From the NCBI RefSeq assembly GCF_024519465.1, contig NZ_JALJRW010000007.1, positions 108,361 to 172,360 on the forward strand: a stretch of DNA of 64,000 nt, written 5' to 3'. The translations under genes were made by a program, and so were the position numbers. Of the stretch, positions 10,123-22,167 are shown piece after piece. How positions within the stretch are numbered: position 1 is the first letter of the stretch; every line of letters begins with the position of its first letter. The stretch comes from Stenotrophomonas sp. Ste86 (GTDB lineage Bacteria; Pseudomonadota; Gammaproteobacteria; Xanthomonadales; Xanthomonadaceae). A model generated the notes under the pieces. The model made no database searches. It saw nothing but the letters and a program-made list of their open reading frames with translations, and was not told the origin of the DNA.

Positions 10123-10572
10123 TACTGCGCACGCGCCTGTTGTCGATGCGGTGAAAGCCGCGTGAAGAAACCGCCGGCACTCCCGGCGGTTTCTTTTTGT
10201 GCGCAGCGGAAAATGATCCCCAGCAATGAGTTACAGCGTGTTTCAGTGTGAAACCGCGTTATGACCATTACTCACATGAAACTAACGAAATAACGGTGTT
10301 TTGCGCCGTTTTTGTGACGGATTTGGCGGTCATGAGTTTTTGAGAGTCAAAGTGTTGACGTTCTTGCCACGGTGCGTTAACACTGATTGCTCATTTCGGA
10401 AGCATTCAGTTCTGCAGTACCGCATGGATGGCGAGTCGGCTGTACGTCTGTAGCGAGCCATTCGGCGCAACGCACTAAATCAAGCGAGTAAACGCCCCCA
10501 GGGGACGTTGGACCATGCGGTCCGGCGTTGGCGTCGCTTTGCCTAAAACCAGCCCACTCAGGAGTCGCATCG
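10123..10572. other. Intergenic region between purL and the adhesin gene
   Basis: About 450 bp, less GC-rich than its surroundings. After the purL terminator come a small hairpin (GTTTCA/TGAAAC, 10240-10254) and a 7-bp hairpin followed by TTT (10292-10313). TTGACG at 10355-10360 is the best -35 candidate, with a poor -10 (TTAACA) 16 bp later, which would leave a leader of about 180 nt before the adhesin. No small gene or recognised riboswitch fold was found. Confidence 0.4.
10168..10199 (+). terminator. purL rho-independent terminator
   Basis: Perfect 11-bp stem GAAACCGCCGG / CCGGCGGTTTC with a 5-nt loop, followed by TTTTTG, 46 bp after the purL stop. Confidence 0.92.
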
Positions 10573-13500
10573 ATGAATCGGATTTATCGCAAGGTCTGGA
10601 ACAAAGCACTGGGGCAGATGGTCGTTGCCTCGGAATTGGCCAGCAGCCAGTCCGCCGGCGTGGTCATCGACCAGCGACGATCCACCGACACGCGCGGCCC
10701 GTCGCTGCTGTCGGCCGCCATCGCATTGACGCTGGGAGCGGGTATCGCCGGGTTCGCGCCAGGTGCGCAGGCGCAGTCGGTGGAAGTGGGCGGCAATGCC
10801 AACTGCGTGGTGCTCAACAGCTCGGTGATCGACAGCTGCGTGGTCGACGGCAACGCCACCGCGTCCGGCACCAATGCCGTGGCGATCGGCAGCAACAGCA
10901 CCGCCTCGGCCAATAACAGCGTTGCGCTCGGCGCAGGCTCGAAGGCCAACCGCGTCAACACCGTCTCCGTCGGTGATGCCGGCAAGGAACGCCAGGTCAC
11001 CAACGTGGCCGCCGGCACCGCCGCCACCGACGCGGTGAACAAGGCACAGCTGGACAAGGTTGCGGTCGCCGCCGAGGGCGCGACCCGCTATTTCAAGGCC
11101 GACGGCGCGGGCAACAACAGCGACGCGGCGAAGATCGACGGTGACGGCGCACTTGCCGCCGGCGCCGGTGCCAACGCCGACGGCGACGGCGCCACCGCGC
11201 TGGGGCAGGGCAGCCAGGCGCTGGCCAACGCCACCACGGCAGCGGGCAGCCAGGCCATTGCCGCCGGCTTGGGTGCCAGTGCGTTTGGCCAGAATGCGCT
11301 GGCCTTTGGCGATGCCAGCGTTGCGGTCGGCCAGAGTGCCGGCGCCTTCGGTCTGGGCGACGTGGCGCTCGGTGCGTCGGCACTTGCCGCCAGCGAAAAC
11401 GGTGCAGCCACTGCGATTGGTGGCCTGGCCGAAGCCAGCGCCGATGGCGCCACCGCGATCGGTGGCGGTGCACTGGCGATCGGTGCCGGCAGTACCTCGC
11501 TGGGTCGCGGTGCGGGCAGTGGTGGTGAAGCTTCGGTCGCGGTGGGTGCGTTCAGCGTCGCGGTCGCCGATTTCAGCGCCGCGCTCGGCTCCAACTCCGC
11601 CGCCGTGGCCGTGGGCAGCGTGGCGCTCGGCGCCGGCTCCTACGCCGATCGCGTGGATACGGTATCGGTGGGCAATGGTGAAAACGGGCTGCGTCGGCAG
11701 ATCACCAATGTGGCCGACGGGACCGAGGCCAACGATGCGGTGAACAAGTCCCAGCTCGATGACGTGGGCGCGGTTGCGGCCACCACCAGCAAGTATTTCC
11801 AGGCCAGCGGCAGCACCGACAGCGATGTGGGGGCCTACGTGGAAGGCGACAACGCCACCGCCATCGGCGAGGCCAGCAACGCCATCGGCAACGGTGCCAC
11901 CGCACTGGGCGGCGGTGCGGCCGCCTATGCGCAGAACGCCACCGCCGTCGGTTTCAATGCGCTGGCCACCGGCCAGAACAGCGCGGCCTTCGGCAACAAC
12001 GCGCAGGCCACTGGCCCAGGCAGCGTGGCCGTTGGCGGCGCGGCGGTGGATGCCGATGGCAACCCGCTGATCACCAACGGCGGCGTGCCGGTCGATACCG
12101 GTGCGACCAGCGCCGGCGTCGGCGGCACCGCCGTCGGTGCCAGTGCCGAAGCCTCCGGCTTTGCGGCTTCCTCCTACGGCGTGGGTGCCTATGCCGGCGG
12201 CGCGCAGTCCTCCGCCTTCGGCGCGGTCGCCAATGCAACCGGTGACTACGCCACCGCCGTCGGTACCCAGAGCGTGGCCACCGGCAACAGCAGCACCGCC
12301 ATCGGCGGCCCGGCCGACCTGCTGCCGGGCCTGGGCTTCTTCGTGCAGACCCAGGCCAGCGGCGAAGCGGCCACTGCGGTGGGTGCTGGTGCGATCGCCA
12401 GCGGCGATTACGCCGTGGCCAACGGCACCCTGACCGAAGCGTCGGGTACCGAAGCCACCGCCGTGGGCTACTTTGCCTATGCACCGGGCGAGGGCGCCAC
12501 CGCGCTCGGCGCGGAAACCTGGGCCAGCGGCGATCTCAGCACCGCCGTGGGTTTCTACGCCACCGCGCGCGGTGAAAACAGCGTCGCCCTCGGCGCCAAC
12601 TCGACCGCCACCCGCGCCAATACCGTCTCGGTCGGCGACGTCGGCAACGAACGCCAGATCACCCATGTGGCCGCCGGTGCCGAAGCCACCGATGCAGTCA
12701 ACAAGGCGCAGCTGGACGGCGTGGCGCAGGTCGCCAATGTCACCGCCAGTCGCTTCAAAGCGAATGCATCCGAGGACAGCGACGTCGGTGCGTTCGCCGA
12801 CGGCGATGGTGCGCTGGCCGCCGGTGAGGCCAGCAATGCGCTGGGTGCGGGCGCGGCCGCGCTTGGCAACGGCGCCACTGCACTCGGCGATGACAGCGTC
12901 GCGGTCGGCCGCAATGTCAGTGCCAACGGCAATGGCAGCGTCGCCATCGGCGGCCTCGGCCAGGCCTATGACGCGTTCAACCAGCCGCTGGTCGATGCCA
13001 ACGGCAATGCGGTGAAGGTGGGCACTACGGCGGCGCAGGATGCCGTCGCGGTGGGGGCCGGTGCACTCGCTACCGGCACCACCAGCAACGCCTTCGGCAG
13101 CGGTGCACAGGCCACTGGCAGCAACAGCCTGGCCGCCGGTTACAAGGCGCGCGCCACCGGCGACTACAGCGTCGCCCAGGGCGACAACGCCTTCGCCAGC
13201 GGTGAGGAAACCACCGCCACCGGCGCCTATGCATGGGCGACCGAAGACGGTGCGACCGCCTTCGGCGCCAGCGCGTGGGCGACCGAAGCCAATGCCACCG
13301 CCGTGGGCCAGTCGGCCTGGGCCAGCGGCACCGGCTCGACCTCGATCGGCTACAACAGCTGGGCACGTGGCAGTAGCGCCACCGCGCTCGGGCGCGGTGC
13401 GTTCGGCTATGGCGACAACAGCGTCGCAGTCGGTTTCCAGGCCCTGGGCAACAGCATCAACAGCATCGCCATCGGCACCAATGTGGTGGCCGGCGGTGAA

Positions 13501-16500
13501 AGCGCCATCGGCATCGGGGCCGGCAGCAGTGCCAGTGCCTCCAATACGGTGGCACTGGGCGCCGGCGCGGTCGCGGATCGCGCCTACACGGTCTCGGTTG
13601 GCAACGCGGAACGCCAGCGCCAGATCACCAACGTCGCCGCCGGTACCGAAGGCACCGATGCGGTCAATGTCGACCAGCTCACCGATGCCACCGCGCAGTT
13701 CCAGGCCAGCGGCGACGGCGTGGCCGTGGCCGGCGGTGAGGAAAGCGTAGCGGCCGGCGCCAACGCCGCCACCGATGGTGATTACGCCACGGCGGTCGGC
13801 TCCAGCAGCTTCGCTGCGGGCAGCGGCGCCACCGCGTTGGGCAGTGGTGCGTTCGCGCTGGCCGACAATGCCAGTGCGGTCGGCTTCAATGCACTGGCCA
13901 CCGGCGCCAACGCCATCGCAGTGGGCGCCAACGCACAGGCCAGCGGCGAATACGCCACCGCCACCGGCGCCGAAAGCGAAGCCACCGGCGAGCAGAGCAC
14001 TGCCACCGGCGCCGCCAGCATCGCCTCCGGGGCCGGCAGCCTGGCCGGCGGCGCGCTATCTGAAGCGGCCGGTGAGGAATCGGTCGCGCTGGGTTACTAC
14101 AGCACCGCCAGCGGCCAGGGCGCTACCGCCGTAGGCGCTGAAAGCGTGGTCAGCGGTACGCTCTCGGCCGGTTACGGCTTCGGCGCCGAAGCCACTGCTG
14201 GTTACACCACCGCGATCGGCGGGCTGGCCGTGGCCAGCGCCTTCAATGCCACCGCGCTGGGCAGCTTCGCCCAGGCCACCGGTTCCAACAGCGTGGCCGT
14301 CGGCGGCGATGCCGAGGCGTCCGGTGCGTACAGCACCGCCACCGGCCAGGGCAGCCTGGCCACCGGCACCAACAGCGTGGCCGTCGGCGGTTCGCTGTTC
14401 GGCCTGCTGGCCACCGAAGCGTCGGGCAACTACTCCACCGCCGTCGGTGGTGGTGCGTGGTCGCCGGGCCTGAACAGCACGGCATTGGGTAATGCGGCAA
14501 CCTCCAGTGGCGAGAACAGCGTCGCCCTCGGTGCCGACGCGATCGCCGACCGCGACAACACCGTCTCGGTGGGCAGCGCCGGGGCGGAGCGTCAGGTCAC
14601 CAACGTCGCCGCCGGCACCGAAGGCACCGACGCGGTCAACGTCAATCAGCTGAACGCCGTGGCTGCCGCGGGCGAAGCCACCAGCAAGTACTTCAAGGCC
14701 AGCGGCAGCGACAACAGCGATGCCGGTGCCTACGTCGAGGGCGATGACGCGCTGGCCGCCGGTGAAGCGGCCACCGCGACCGGCGACGGCGCCACCGCGC
14801 TGGGTGCCGGCGCGAATGCGCTGGCCACCCGTGCCACGGCCGTGGGCGACAGCGCCTTGGCCAGCGCCGATGGGGCGGCGGCAGTGGGCAGCAATGCGCA
14901 GGCCACTGGCGAGAACAGTGTCGCCCTGGGCAGCAACGCCAGTGCCAGCGAGATCGGTGCCAGCGCCGTCGGTAGCGGTGCCGTCGCCAGCGGCGCCTAT
15001 GCCACGGCCAACGGCGTCGAGTCGGTGGCAAGCGGCCAGCAGGCCACCGCCAATGGCTTCCGCAGCAGCGCTTCCGATGCCGGCGCCTCTGCGTTCGGCA
15101 GCTACAGTGAAGCCAGTGGTCGTCTGTCCAACGCGCTGGGTTACGGCGCGATTGCGTCCAACAGCCTGGCCACCGCGGTTGGCACCTCGGCGACCGCCGC
15201 CGGTGCCAGCGCGGTCGCGCTCGGTGAATCCAGTGAAGCCACCGGCGATGAAAGCGTCGCCATCGGTGGGTCGACCTTCTTCGGTCTGATCCCGGCCCGT
15301 GCCAGTGGCACCGGTGCGGCGGCGTTCGGCGCCGGTGCATGGGCGACCGACGACTACGCCACCGCGACTGGCTGGAACTCCTGGGCCGATGCCGCCAGCG
15401 CCACCGCGCTGGGTGCAAATGCCTCGGCAGAAGGCGTCAACAGCGTCGCCCTGGGGGCCGGTTCCAGCGCCGACCGCGACAACACGGTCTCGGTCGGCAC
15501 GGCCACCGCGCAGCGTCAGATCACCAACGTCGCCGCCGGCACCGAAGGCACCGATGCGGTCAACCTCAACCAGCTCGATGCCGTCGCCGACGTCGCCGAG
15601 CAGACCAACCGCCAGTTCAAGGCCTCCGGCAGCGGCAACGGCGATGACGTCGGCAGCTATGTCGACGGTGCTTATGCGACGGCGGCGGGTGAAGCGGCCA
15701 ATGCGTTCGGCACGGGCGCCTCGGCATACGGCAGCGGCGCGAACGCGTCCGGCCGCTATGCCTCGGCCTCGGGCTTCAACGCGTCGGCCACGGCCGATTC
15801 GGCCACTGCCATTGGTGGTGCGTTGTATTACGAAGACGCCAACGGCAACGTAGTGCTCGACAAGGCCACCAGTGCCAGCGGCATCGGCGCCACCGCACTC
15901 GGCGCCGGTGCGCAGGCGGTCGGGGTGTTCAGCACCGCCAGCGGTGCCGGTTCGACCGCCGCCGGCCTGCAGTCGTCCGCCTTCGGCTATAGCGCCGAGG
16001 CGGGCAGTGACTACAGCACCGCCGTCGGTACCTTCAGCGCCGCCAGCGGCGTGCGGACCACCGCCCTGGGCTACGGCGCCGAGGCCAGCGGTGACTACGC
16101 CTCCGCACTCGGCTGGGGCAGTGCCGCGTCGGGCGCCTACGCCAACGCGATCGGCTATGCCTCCCAGGCCAGCGGTGCCAACAGCATCGCCGCCGGCTCC
16201 AATGCCTGGGCCACGGCAGCGCAGACCACGGCGGTCGGCCAGTTGGCCTGGGCCACCTCGGCCGGCTCCACCGCGATCGGCCAGGACAGCTACGCCTACA
16301 GCGGCATCAATGCCACTGCGCTGGGCAAGAGTTCCTCGGCCAGCGGTGCCGGCAGCGTCGCGCTCGGCGCCGGTGCGCGTACCAGCGAGGCCAATGTGGT
16401 CTCGGTCGGTGGCGGCAACGGCACCACCGGTCCGTCCACGCGCCGCATCACCAACGTCGGTGCGGCGGTCAACGCCAACGATGCGGTGAACAAGGCGCAG

Positions 16501-18144
16501 CTGGATACCGTGGCGGCCACCGCCGATGCGGTCGGCAAGCACTTCCAGGCCAGCGGTACCGGCGTGGCCACGGCCAGCGGCAGCGATGCGCTCGCCGCCG
16601 GCTCGGGCGCGGCGGCCAGTGGCAACCGCAGCAGTGCGCTGGGCAGTGCGGCGGTTGCCTCGGCAACCGGTGCCACTGCTGTCGGCGCGGATGCTTCGGC
16701 ACGCGGCGACAACAGCACCGTGCTCGGCCGCTCGGCGTCGACCAATGCGGTCAACGGCGTGGCGATCGGCAATGGCGCCTTCGCCAGCAATGGGGCGGGC
16801 AGCATCGCCCTCGGTGCCGGTGCAGGCGTCTCCGGCGCCGGTTCGGTAGCGCTGGGTTCCGGCGCACGTGCGGTGGAGGCCAACGTGGTCTCCGTCGGCG
16901 GCGGCAACGGCACCGACGGTCCGGCCACGCGCCGCATCGTCAACGTCGGCGCCGGGCGCATCGCGGCGGGCAGCACCGACGCGGTCACCGGCGGCCAGCT
17001 CAACACCACCAACCAGCGCGTGGGCGCGGTGGAAACCCGGGTGGGCGACATCGACGACCGTATCGGTTCGGTCGAGAGCGTCACCGCCAATGCATTGAGC
17101 TATGACGATGCCAGCCGCGACCGTCTCACCTTGTCAGGCGTGCAGGGCACCGTGGTGGACAACGTCGGCAGCGGCGCGATCGCCTCGGGCAGCCGCCAGG
17201 CGATCAACGGCGGCCAGTTGTTCCAGTCCTTGTCCGACGCCGCCAGCTTCCTCGGCGGCGGTGCCAGCGTAGGCATGCAGGGTGTGTTCGTGGCGCCCAA
17301 CTACGTCATCCAGGGCGCGACGTACACCAACGTCGGCGACGCACTGGGCGCACTGGACCGCAAGGTCAGCGACCTCGACCAGCGGGTCGCCGGCGGCAGC
17401 GCCAACCCGCGTGCACGCAGCGCCGCGGCACCGGCGGCGGCAAGCCTGGCCGGTGCTTCGCTGGCCAGCGTGGAGGACAGCGTGACCACGGCAAGCGTGC
17501 AGGGCACGCCGACCGCGGCCAGTGCCGGTACGGCACAGGTGGTCAGTGCCCCGGTCGCCGCCGCACCGACCCCGGTCAATGCGGTGGTGATGGGCGATGG
17601 CGCGGTGGCCAGCGGGGCCTCGGCCACCGCGATCGGTCAGGGCGCCACGGCCACGGCGGCCAACTCGGTCGCGCTCGGCCAGGGCTCGGTCGCCGACCGT
17701 GCCAACGCGGTCTCTGTCGGTGCGGTGGGCAATGAGCGCCAGGTCACCAACGTCGCCGCCGGTTCGCAGGCAACCGACGCGGTCAACAAGGGCCAGCTGG
17801 ACGGGGGCATCGCCACCGCCAACAGCTACACCGACCAGCGCTTCGGCGCGATGGCCGACAGCTTCGACATGTACAAGGGCGAGATCGACGAGCGCCTGCG
17901 TCACCAGGATCGTCGCATCGATCGCCAGGGAGCGATGAGCGCGGCGATGCTCAACATGGCCACCAGTGCGGCCGGTGTGCGCACCCAGAACCGGGTCGGT
18001 GTGGGCGTCGGCTACCAGGGCGGCGAGTCGGCACTGTCGCTGGGGTACCAGCGTGCGCTCAGCGAGCGCGCCACGGTCACCATCGGCGGTGCGTTCAGCA
18101 GCGATGACAGCTCCGTCGGTGTGGGTGCCGGCTTCGGCTGGTAA
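10573..18144 (+). CDS. Giant trimeric autotransporter adhesin (YadA/Hia-like, type Vc)
   Basis: Surface adhesin of about 2,523 aa that trimerises and exports its own head and stalk through a C-terminal barrel. The start at 10573 has AGGAG ten bases upstream and gives an extended signal peptide region, MNRIYRKVWNKALGQMVVAS, then a hydrophobic core ending at AQAQS. Most of the protein is Ala/Gly/Ser-rich 14-residue YadA-head repeats of the type AxAxGxxSxAxG. They are punctuated by conserved neck-like modules of the form RQ(V/I)TNVAAGTxxTDAVNxxQL, each usually followed by an F(K/Q)AxG linker. After the last large head come a coiled segment (TRVGDIDDRIGSVES), an Ala/Pro-rich spacer, one more head and neck, and a C-terminal YadA anchor of about 75 residues ending in FGW. 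Likely roles are attachment and biofilm formation; the ligand is not predictable. Confidence 0.95.
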   Translation: MNRIYRKVWNKALGQMVVASELASSQSAGVVIDQRRSTDTRGPSLLSAAIALTLGAGIAGFAPGAQAQSVEVGGNANCVVLNSSVIDSCVVDGNATASGTNAVAIGSNSTASANNSVALGAGSKANRVNTVSVGDAGKERQVTNVAAGTAATDAVNKAQLDKVAVAAEGATRYFKADGAGNNSDAAKIDGDGALAAGAGANADGDGATALGQGSQALANATTAAGSQAIAAGLGASAFGQNALAFGDASVAVGQSAGAFGLGDVALGASALAASENGAATAIGGLAEASADGATAIGGGALAIGAGSTSLGRGAGSGGEASVAVGAFSVAVADFSAALGSNSAAVAVGSVALGAGSYADRVDTVSVGNGENGLRRQITNVADGTEANDAVNKSQLDDVGAVAATTSKYFQASGSTDSDVGAYVEGDNATAIGEASNAIGNGATALGGGAAAYAQNATAVGFNALATGQNSAAFGNNAQATGPGSVAVGGAAVDADGNPLITNGGVPVDTGATSAGVGGTAVGASAEASGFAASSYGVGAYAGGAQSSAFGAVANATGDYATAVGTQSVATGNSSTAIGGPADLLPGLGFFVQTQASGEAATAVGAGAIASGDYAVANGTLTEASGTEATAVGYFAYAPGEGATALGAETWASGDLSTAVGFYATARGENSVALGANSTATRANTVSVGDVGNERQITHVAAGAEATDAVNKAQLDGVAQVANVTASRFKANASEDSDVGAFADGDGALAAGEASNALGAGAAALGNGATALGDDSVAVGRNVSANGNGSVAIGGLGQAYDAFNQPLVDANGNAVKVGTTAAQDAVAVGAGALATGTTSNAFGSGAQATGSNSLAAGYKARATGDYSVAQGDNAFASGEETTATGAYAWATEDGATAFGASAWATEANATAVGQSAWASGTGSTSIGYNSWARGSSATALGRGAFGYGDNSVAVGFQALGNSINSIAIGTNVVAGGESAIGIGAGSSASASNTVALGAGAVADRAYTVSVGNAERQRQITNVAAGTEGTDAVNVDQLTDATAQFQASGDGVAVAGGEESVAAGANAATDGDYATAVGSSSFAAGSGATALGSGAFALADNASAVGFNALATGANAIAVGANAQASGEYATATGAESEATGEQSTATGAASIASGAGSLAGGALSEAAGEESVALGYYSTASGQGATAVGAESVVSGTLSAGYGFGAEATAGYTTAIGGLAVASAFNATALGSFAQATGSNSVAVGGDAEASGAYSTATGQGSLATGTNSVAVGGSLFGLLATEASGNYSTAVGGGAWSPGLNSTALGNAATSSGENSVALGADAIADRDNTVSVGSAGAERQVTNVAAGTEGTDAVNVNQLNAVAAAGEATSKYFKASGSDNSDAGAYVEGDDALAAGEAATATGDGATALGAGANALATRATAVGDSALASADGAAAVGSNAQATGENSVALGSNASASEIGASAVGSGAVASGAYATANGVESVASGQQATANGFRSSASDAGASAFGSYSEASGRLSNALGYGAIASNSLATAVGTSATAAGASAVALGESSEATGDESVAIGGSTFFGLIPARASGTGAAAFGAGAWATDDYATATGWNSWADAASATALGANASAEGVNSVALGAGSSADRDNTVSVGTATAQRQITNVAAGTEGTDAVNLNQLDAVADVAEQTNRQFKASGSGNGDDVGSYVDGAYATAAGEAANAFGTGASAYGSGANASGRYASASGFNASATADSATAIGGALYYEDANGNVVLDKATSASGIGATALGAGAQAVGVFSTASGAGSTAAGLQSSAFGYSAEAGSDYSTAVGTFSAASGVRTTALGYGAEASGDYASALGWGSAASGAYANAIGYASQASGANSIAAGSNAWATAAQTTAVGQLAWATSAGSTAIGQDSYAYSGINATALGKSSSASGAGSVALGAGARTSEANVVSVGGGNGTTGPSTRRITNVGAAVNANDAVNKAQLDTVAATADAVGKHFQASGTGVATASGSDALAAGSGAAASGNRSSALGSAAVASATGATAVGADASARGDNSTVLGRSASTNAVNGVAIGNGAFASNGAGSIALGAGAGVSGAGSVALGSGARAVEANVVSVGGGNGTDGPATRRIVNVGAGRIAAGSTDAVTGGQLNTTNQRVGAVETRVGDIDDRIGSVESVTANALSYDDASRDRLTLSGVQGTVVDNVGSGAIASGSRQAINGGQLFQSLSDAASFLGGGASVGMQGVFVAPNYVIQGATYTNVGDALGALDRKVSDLDQRVAGGSANPRARSAAAPAAASLAGASLASVEDSVTTASVQGTPTAASAGTAQVVSAPVAAAPTPVNAVVMGDGAVASGASATAIGQGATATAANSVALGQGSVADRANAVSVGAVGNERQVTNVAAGSQATDAVNKGQLDGGIATANSYTDQRFGAMADSFDMYKGEIDERLRHQDRRIDRQGAMSAAMLNMATSAAGVRTQNRVGVGVGYQGGESALSLGYQRALSERATVTIGGAFSSDDSSVGVGAGFGW

Positions 18145-18157
18145 GCGGATGTTGCAG

Positions 18158-18181
18158 GGCGTGGCCCGGGTGGGCCACGCC
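18158..18181 (+). terminator. Hairpin after the adhesin gene
   Basis: Perfect 10-bp GC-rich stem (GGCGTGGCCC/GGGCCACGCC) with a 4-nt loop, 14 bp past the adhesin stop. There is no T-run, so it may attenuate or stabilise the message more than end it. Confidence 0.45.
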
Positions 18182-18302
18182 GCAAGCAATGCAAGGCCTG
18201 AGGGGGCGGGTCACGGGATCCCTGGCCAGGGCCGGCCAGGGAGCTCGCATGGAATGTTGGCCTGAACAGTCGTTCGATCATGACCTTGAAGAGGATTTCA
18301 AC

Positions 18303-20156
<1,854 letters not shown>

Positions 20157-20169
20157 CCGCGTGTGGTTT

Positions 20170-20205
20170 GCGGGCGTCCGTCTTTGTGACGGGCGCCCGC
20201 TTTTT
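20170..20205 (+). terminator. Protease rho-independent terminator
   Basis: A 13-bp stem with one wobble pair (GCGGGCGTCCGTC / GACGGGCGCCCGC), a 5-nt loop and a trailing TTTTTGTTT, 13 bp after the protease stop. Confidence 0.92.
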
Positions 20206-20402
20206 GTTTGGGGGTTTCTCCACCGGTCCCCGCCCAGGCGCGTAGAAGGCGAACAGCCGCGGCCGTTGAACTTCATTGGCCTCACATGCGGGATCAATCG
20301 TTGGCGCCAGGTGAGCAGCCAATCCTTTTTCTCCGGGTACCTCCAAAGCGGTGCAGGGCAGCGTTGAACTGCTAAAGTCGCACGGTCGCCAGGAGAGCTT
20401 TT

Positions 20403-22130
20403 GTGAACGCGGTTGCCCACGATTCCACTGCAGATTCCAGTGCGGAACACCGCATCGTCGAGGCGTTGCTGCGCAATGGCCGCCTGAAGGAAGGCGACCT
20501 CGCGCGGGCCCGTCCGCTGCACCGCGAAGCCGGTGGCAGCTTGTTGCAGTTGCTGGTGCGGTTGGGCCTGGTGTCCGAGCGCGACCACGCCCAGACCAGC
20601 GCCGAGGTTCTGCAGCTGCCGCTGCTGGAGGCACGCGCCGTGCCCGAAGCCGCCCCCGAATCGCTGCTGGACGCGCTGCCGCTGTCGCTGCGCTTCCTCA
20701 AACAATTCCATGTCTGCCCCCTGGCGCTGCAGGAGGGTGTTCTCGACCTGTGGTTGAGCGATCCGCAGGATCCTTACGCCGCCGATGCGGTGCGCCTGGC
20801 CATGGGCGTGCCGGTGCGCGTGCACGTCGGGCTGCGCGCGGAGATCGATGACCTGATCGAACGCTGGTACGGCCAGGGCCGCAGCGCGATGGGGGCGATC
20901 GTGGAGACTGCCGATGGCGAGGGCAGCGTGGTCGATGATATCGAGCACCTGCGCGATCTCGCGTCCGAGGCACCGGTGATCCGGCTGGTCAACCTGGTCA
21001 TCCAGCGCGCATTCGAACTGCGCGCCTCGGACATCCATATCGAACCGTTCGAAAACCGCCTCAAGGTGCGTTATCGCGTCGATGGCGTGCTGATCGAAGG
21101 CGAGAGCCCGCCGGCCAACCTGACCGCCGCGGTGATCAGCCGCATCAAGATCATGGCCCGGCTCAACATTGCCGAGCGCCGGCTGCCGCAGGACGGTCGC
21201 ATCATGTTGCGCGTGCAGGGCAAGGAACTGGACCTGCGCGTCAGCACCGTGCCTACCGCGCATGGCGAAAGCGTGGTGATGCGACTGCTCGACCGCGACA
21301 CGGTGGTGTTCGATTTCCACCGGCTGGGTTTCACCGATGCGTTCCTGCCGCAGTTCCGCAAGGTGCTCGAACAGCCGCACGGCATCCTGCTGGTGACCGG
21401 CCCGACCGGTTCGGGCAAGACCACCACGTTGTACACCGCGTTGAGCCAGCTCAACACCTCCGATGTGAAGATCATCACCGTCGAGGACCCGGTCGAATAC
21501 CAGATCGAAGGCATCAACCAGATCCAGGCCAAGCCGCAGATCGGGCTGGATTTCGCCCACGCGCTGCGCAGCATCGTGCGCCAGGATCCGGACATCATCA
21601 TGATCGGCGAAATGCGCGATCTGGAAACCGCGCGCATCGCGATCCAGTCTGCCCTGACCGGCCACCTGGTGCTGTCCACGCTGCACACCAACAACGCAGC
21701 CGGCGGCATCACCCGCCTGCTCGACATGGGCGTGGAGGACTACCTGCTCACCTCCACCATCAACGGCATCCTGGCCCAGCGCCTGGTGCGCCGGCTGGAG
21801 CCGCAGCACGCCCAGCGCTACCTGGCCTCGCCCGAGCAGATCGAGAAGTTCGAACTGCGCCGCCTGCAACCGGACGGCGAAATCTTCCTGTATCGCGCGC
21901 AGCCCTCGGCGATTGCACCGACCGGGTATCTCGGCCGTACCACCATCATGGAGTTCCTGGTGATGAACGACGAACTGCGACGTGCGGTGATGCAACGCGC
22001 CGGCATGGGCGAGATCGAGAAGATCGCACGCGCGGCCGGCATGCGCACCATGTACGAGGATGGTCTGTCCAAGGCGTTGTCGGGCCACACCACCCTCGAG
22101 GAAGTGCTGCGCGTGACGGAGGAATCCTGA
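20403..22130 (+). CDS. xpsE: XpsE, type II secretion assembly ATPase (GspE)
   Basis: Cytoplasmic hexameric ATPase that drives pseudopilus assembly. The 575-aa product starts at a GTG with GGAGAG upstream. It has an N-terminal domain (about 1-150) that docks onto XpsL, then the secretion ATPase domain with Walker A GPTGSGKTTT (about 331-340), Asp box VEDPVEYQI, Walker B IIMIGEMRD and the His box LSTLHTNNA. The tetracysteine zinc motif usual in GspE proteins between Walker B and the C terminus is absent: LVRRLEPQHAQRYL continues with no cysteine. First gene of the xps operon. Confidence 0.96.
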   Translation: MNAVAHDSTADSSAEHRIVEALLRNGRLKEGDLARARPLHREAGGSLLQLLVRLGLVSERDHAQTSAEVLQLPLLEARAVPEAAPESLLDALPLSLRFLKQFHVCPLALQEGVLDLWLSDPQDPYAADAVRLAMGVPVRVHVGLRAEIDDLIERWYGQGRSAMGAIVETADGEGSVVDDIEHLRDLASEAPVIRLVNLVIQRAFELRASDIHIEPFENRLKVRYRVDGVLIEGESPPANLTAAVISRIKIMARLNIAERRLPQDGRIMLRVQGKELDLRVSTVPTAHGESVVMRLLDRDTVVFDFHRLGFTDAFLPQFRKVLEQPHGILLVTGPTGSGKTTTLYTALSQLNTSDVKIITVEDPVEYQIEGINQIQAKPQIGLDFAHALRSIVRQDPDIIMIGEMRDLETARIAIQSALTGHLVLSTLHTNNAAGGITRLLDMGVEDYLLTSTINGILAQRLVRRLEPQHAQRYLASPEQIEKFELRRLQPDGEIFLYRAQPSAIAPTGYLGRTTIMEFLVMNDELRRAVMQRAGMGEIEKIARAAGMRTMYEDGLSKALSGHTTLEEVLRVTEES

Positions 22131-22167
22131 TGCGTACACGGACGCGGCGGCGGGCGGGCGGCTGAGC

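Noticed and set aside
10200..10572. Riboswitch (for example c-di-GMP) in the long adhesin leader
   Set aside because: I could not find the conserved GEMM motifs; only small hairpins are visible.
10573..18144. The regular short repeats as a possible CRISPR array or satellite
   Set aside because: The repeats are degenerate at DNA level, all in frame, and match YadA head and neck motifs.
18189..18302. N-terminal extension of the protease from an ATG at 18189
   Set aside because: It would add 38 charged residues before the signal peptide; GTG 18303 has a good ribosome binding site and gives a normal signal sequence.
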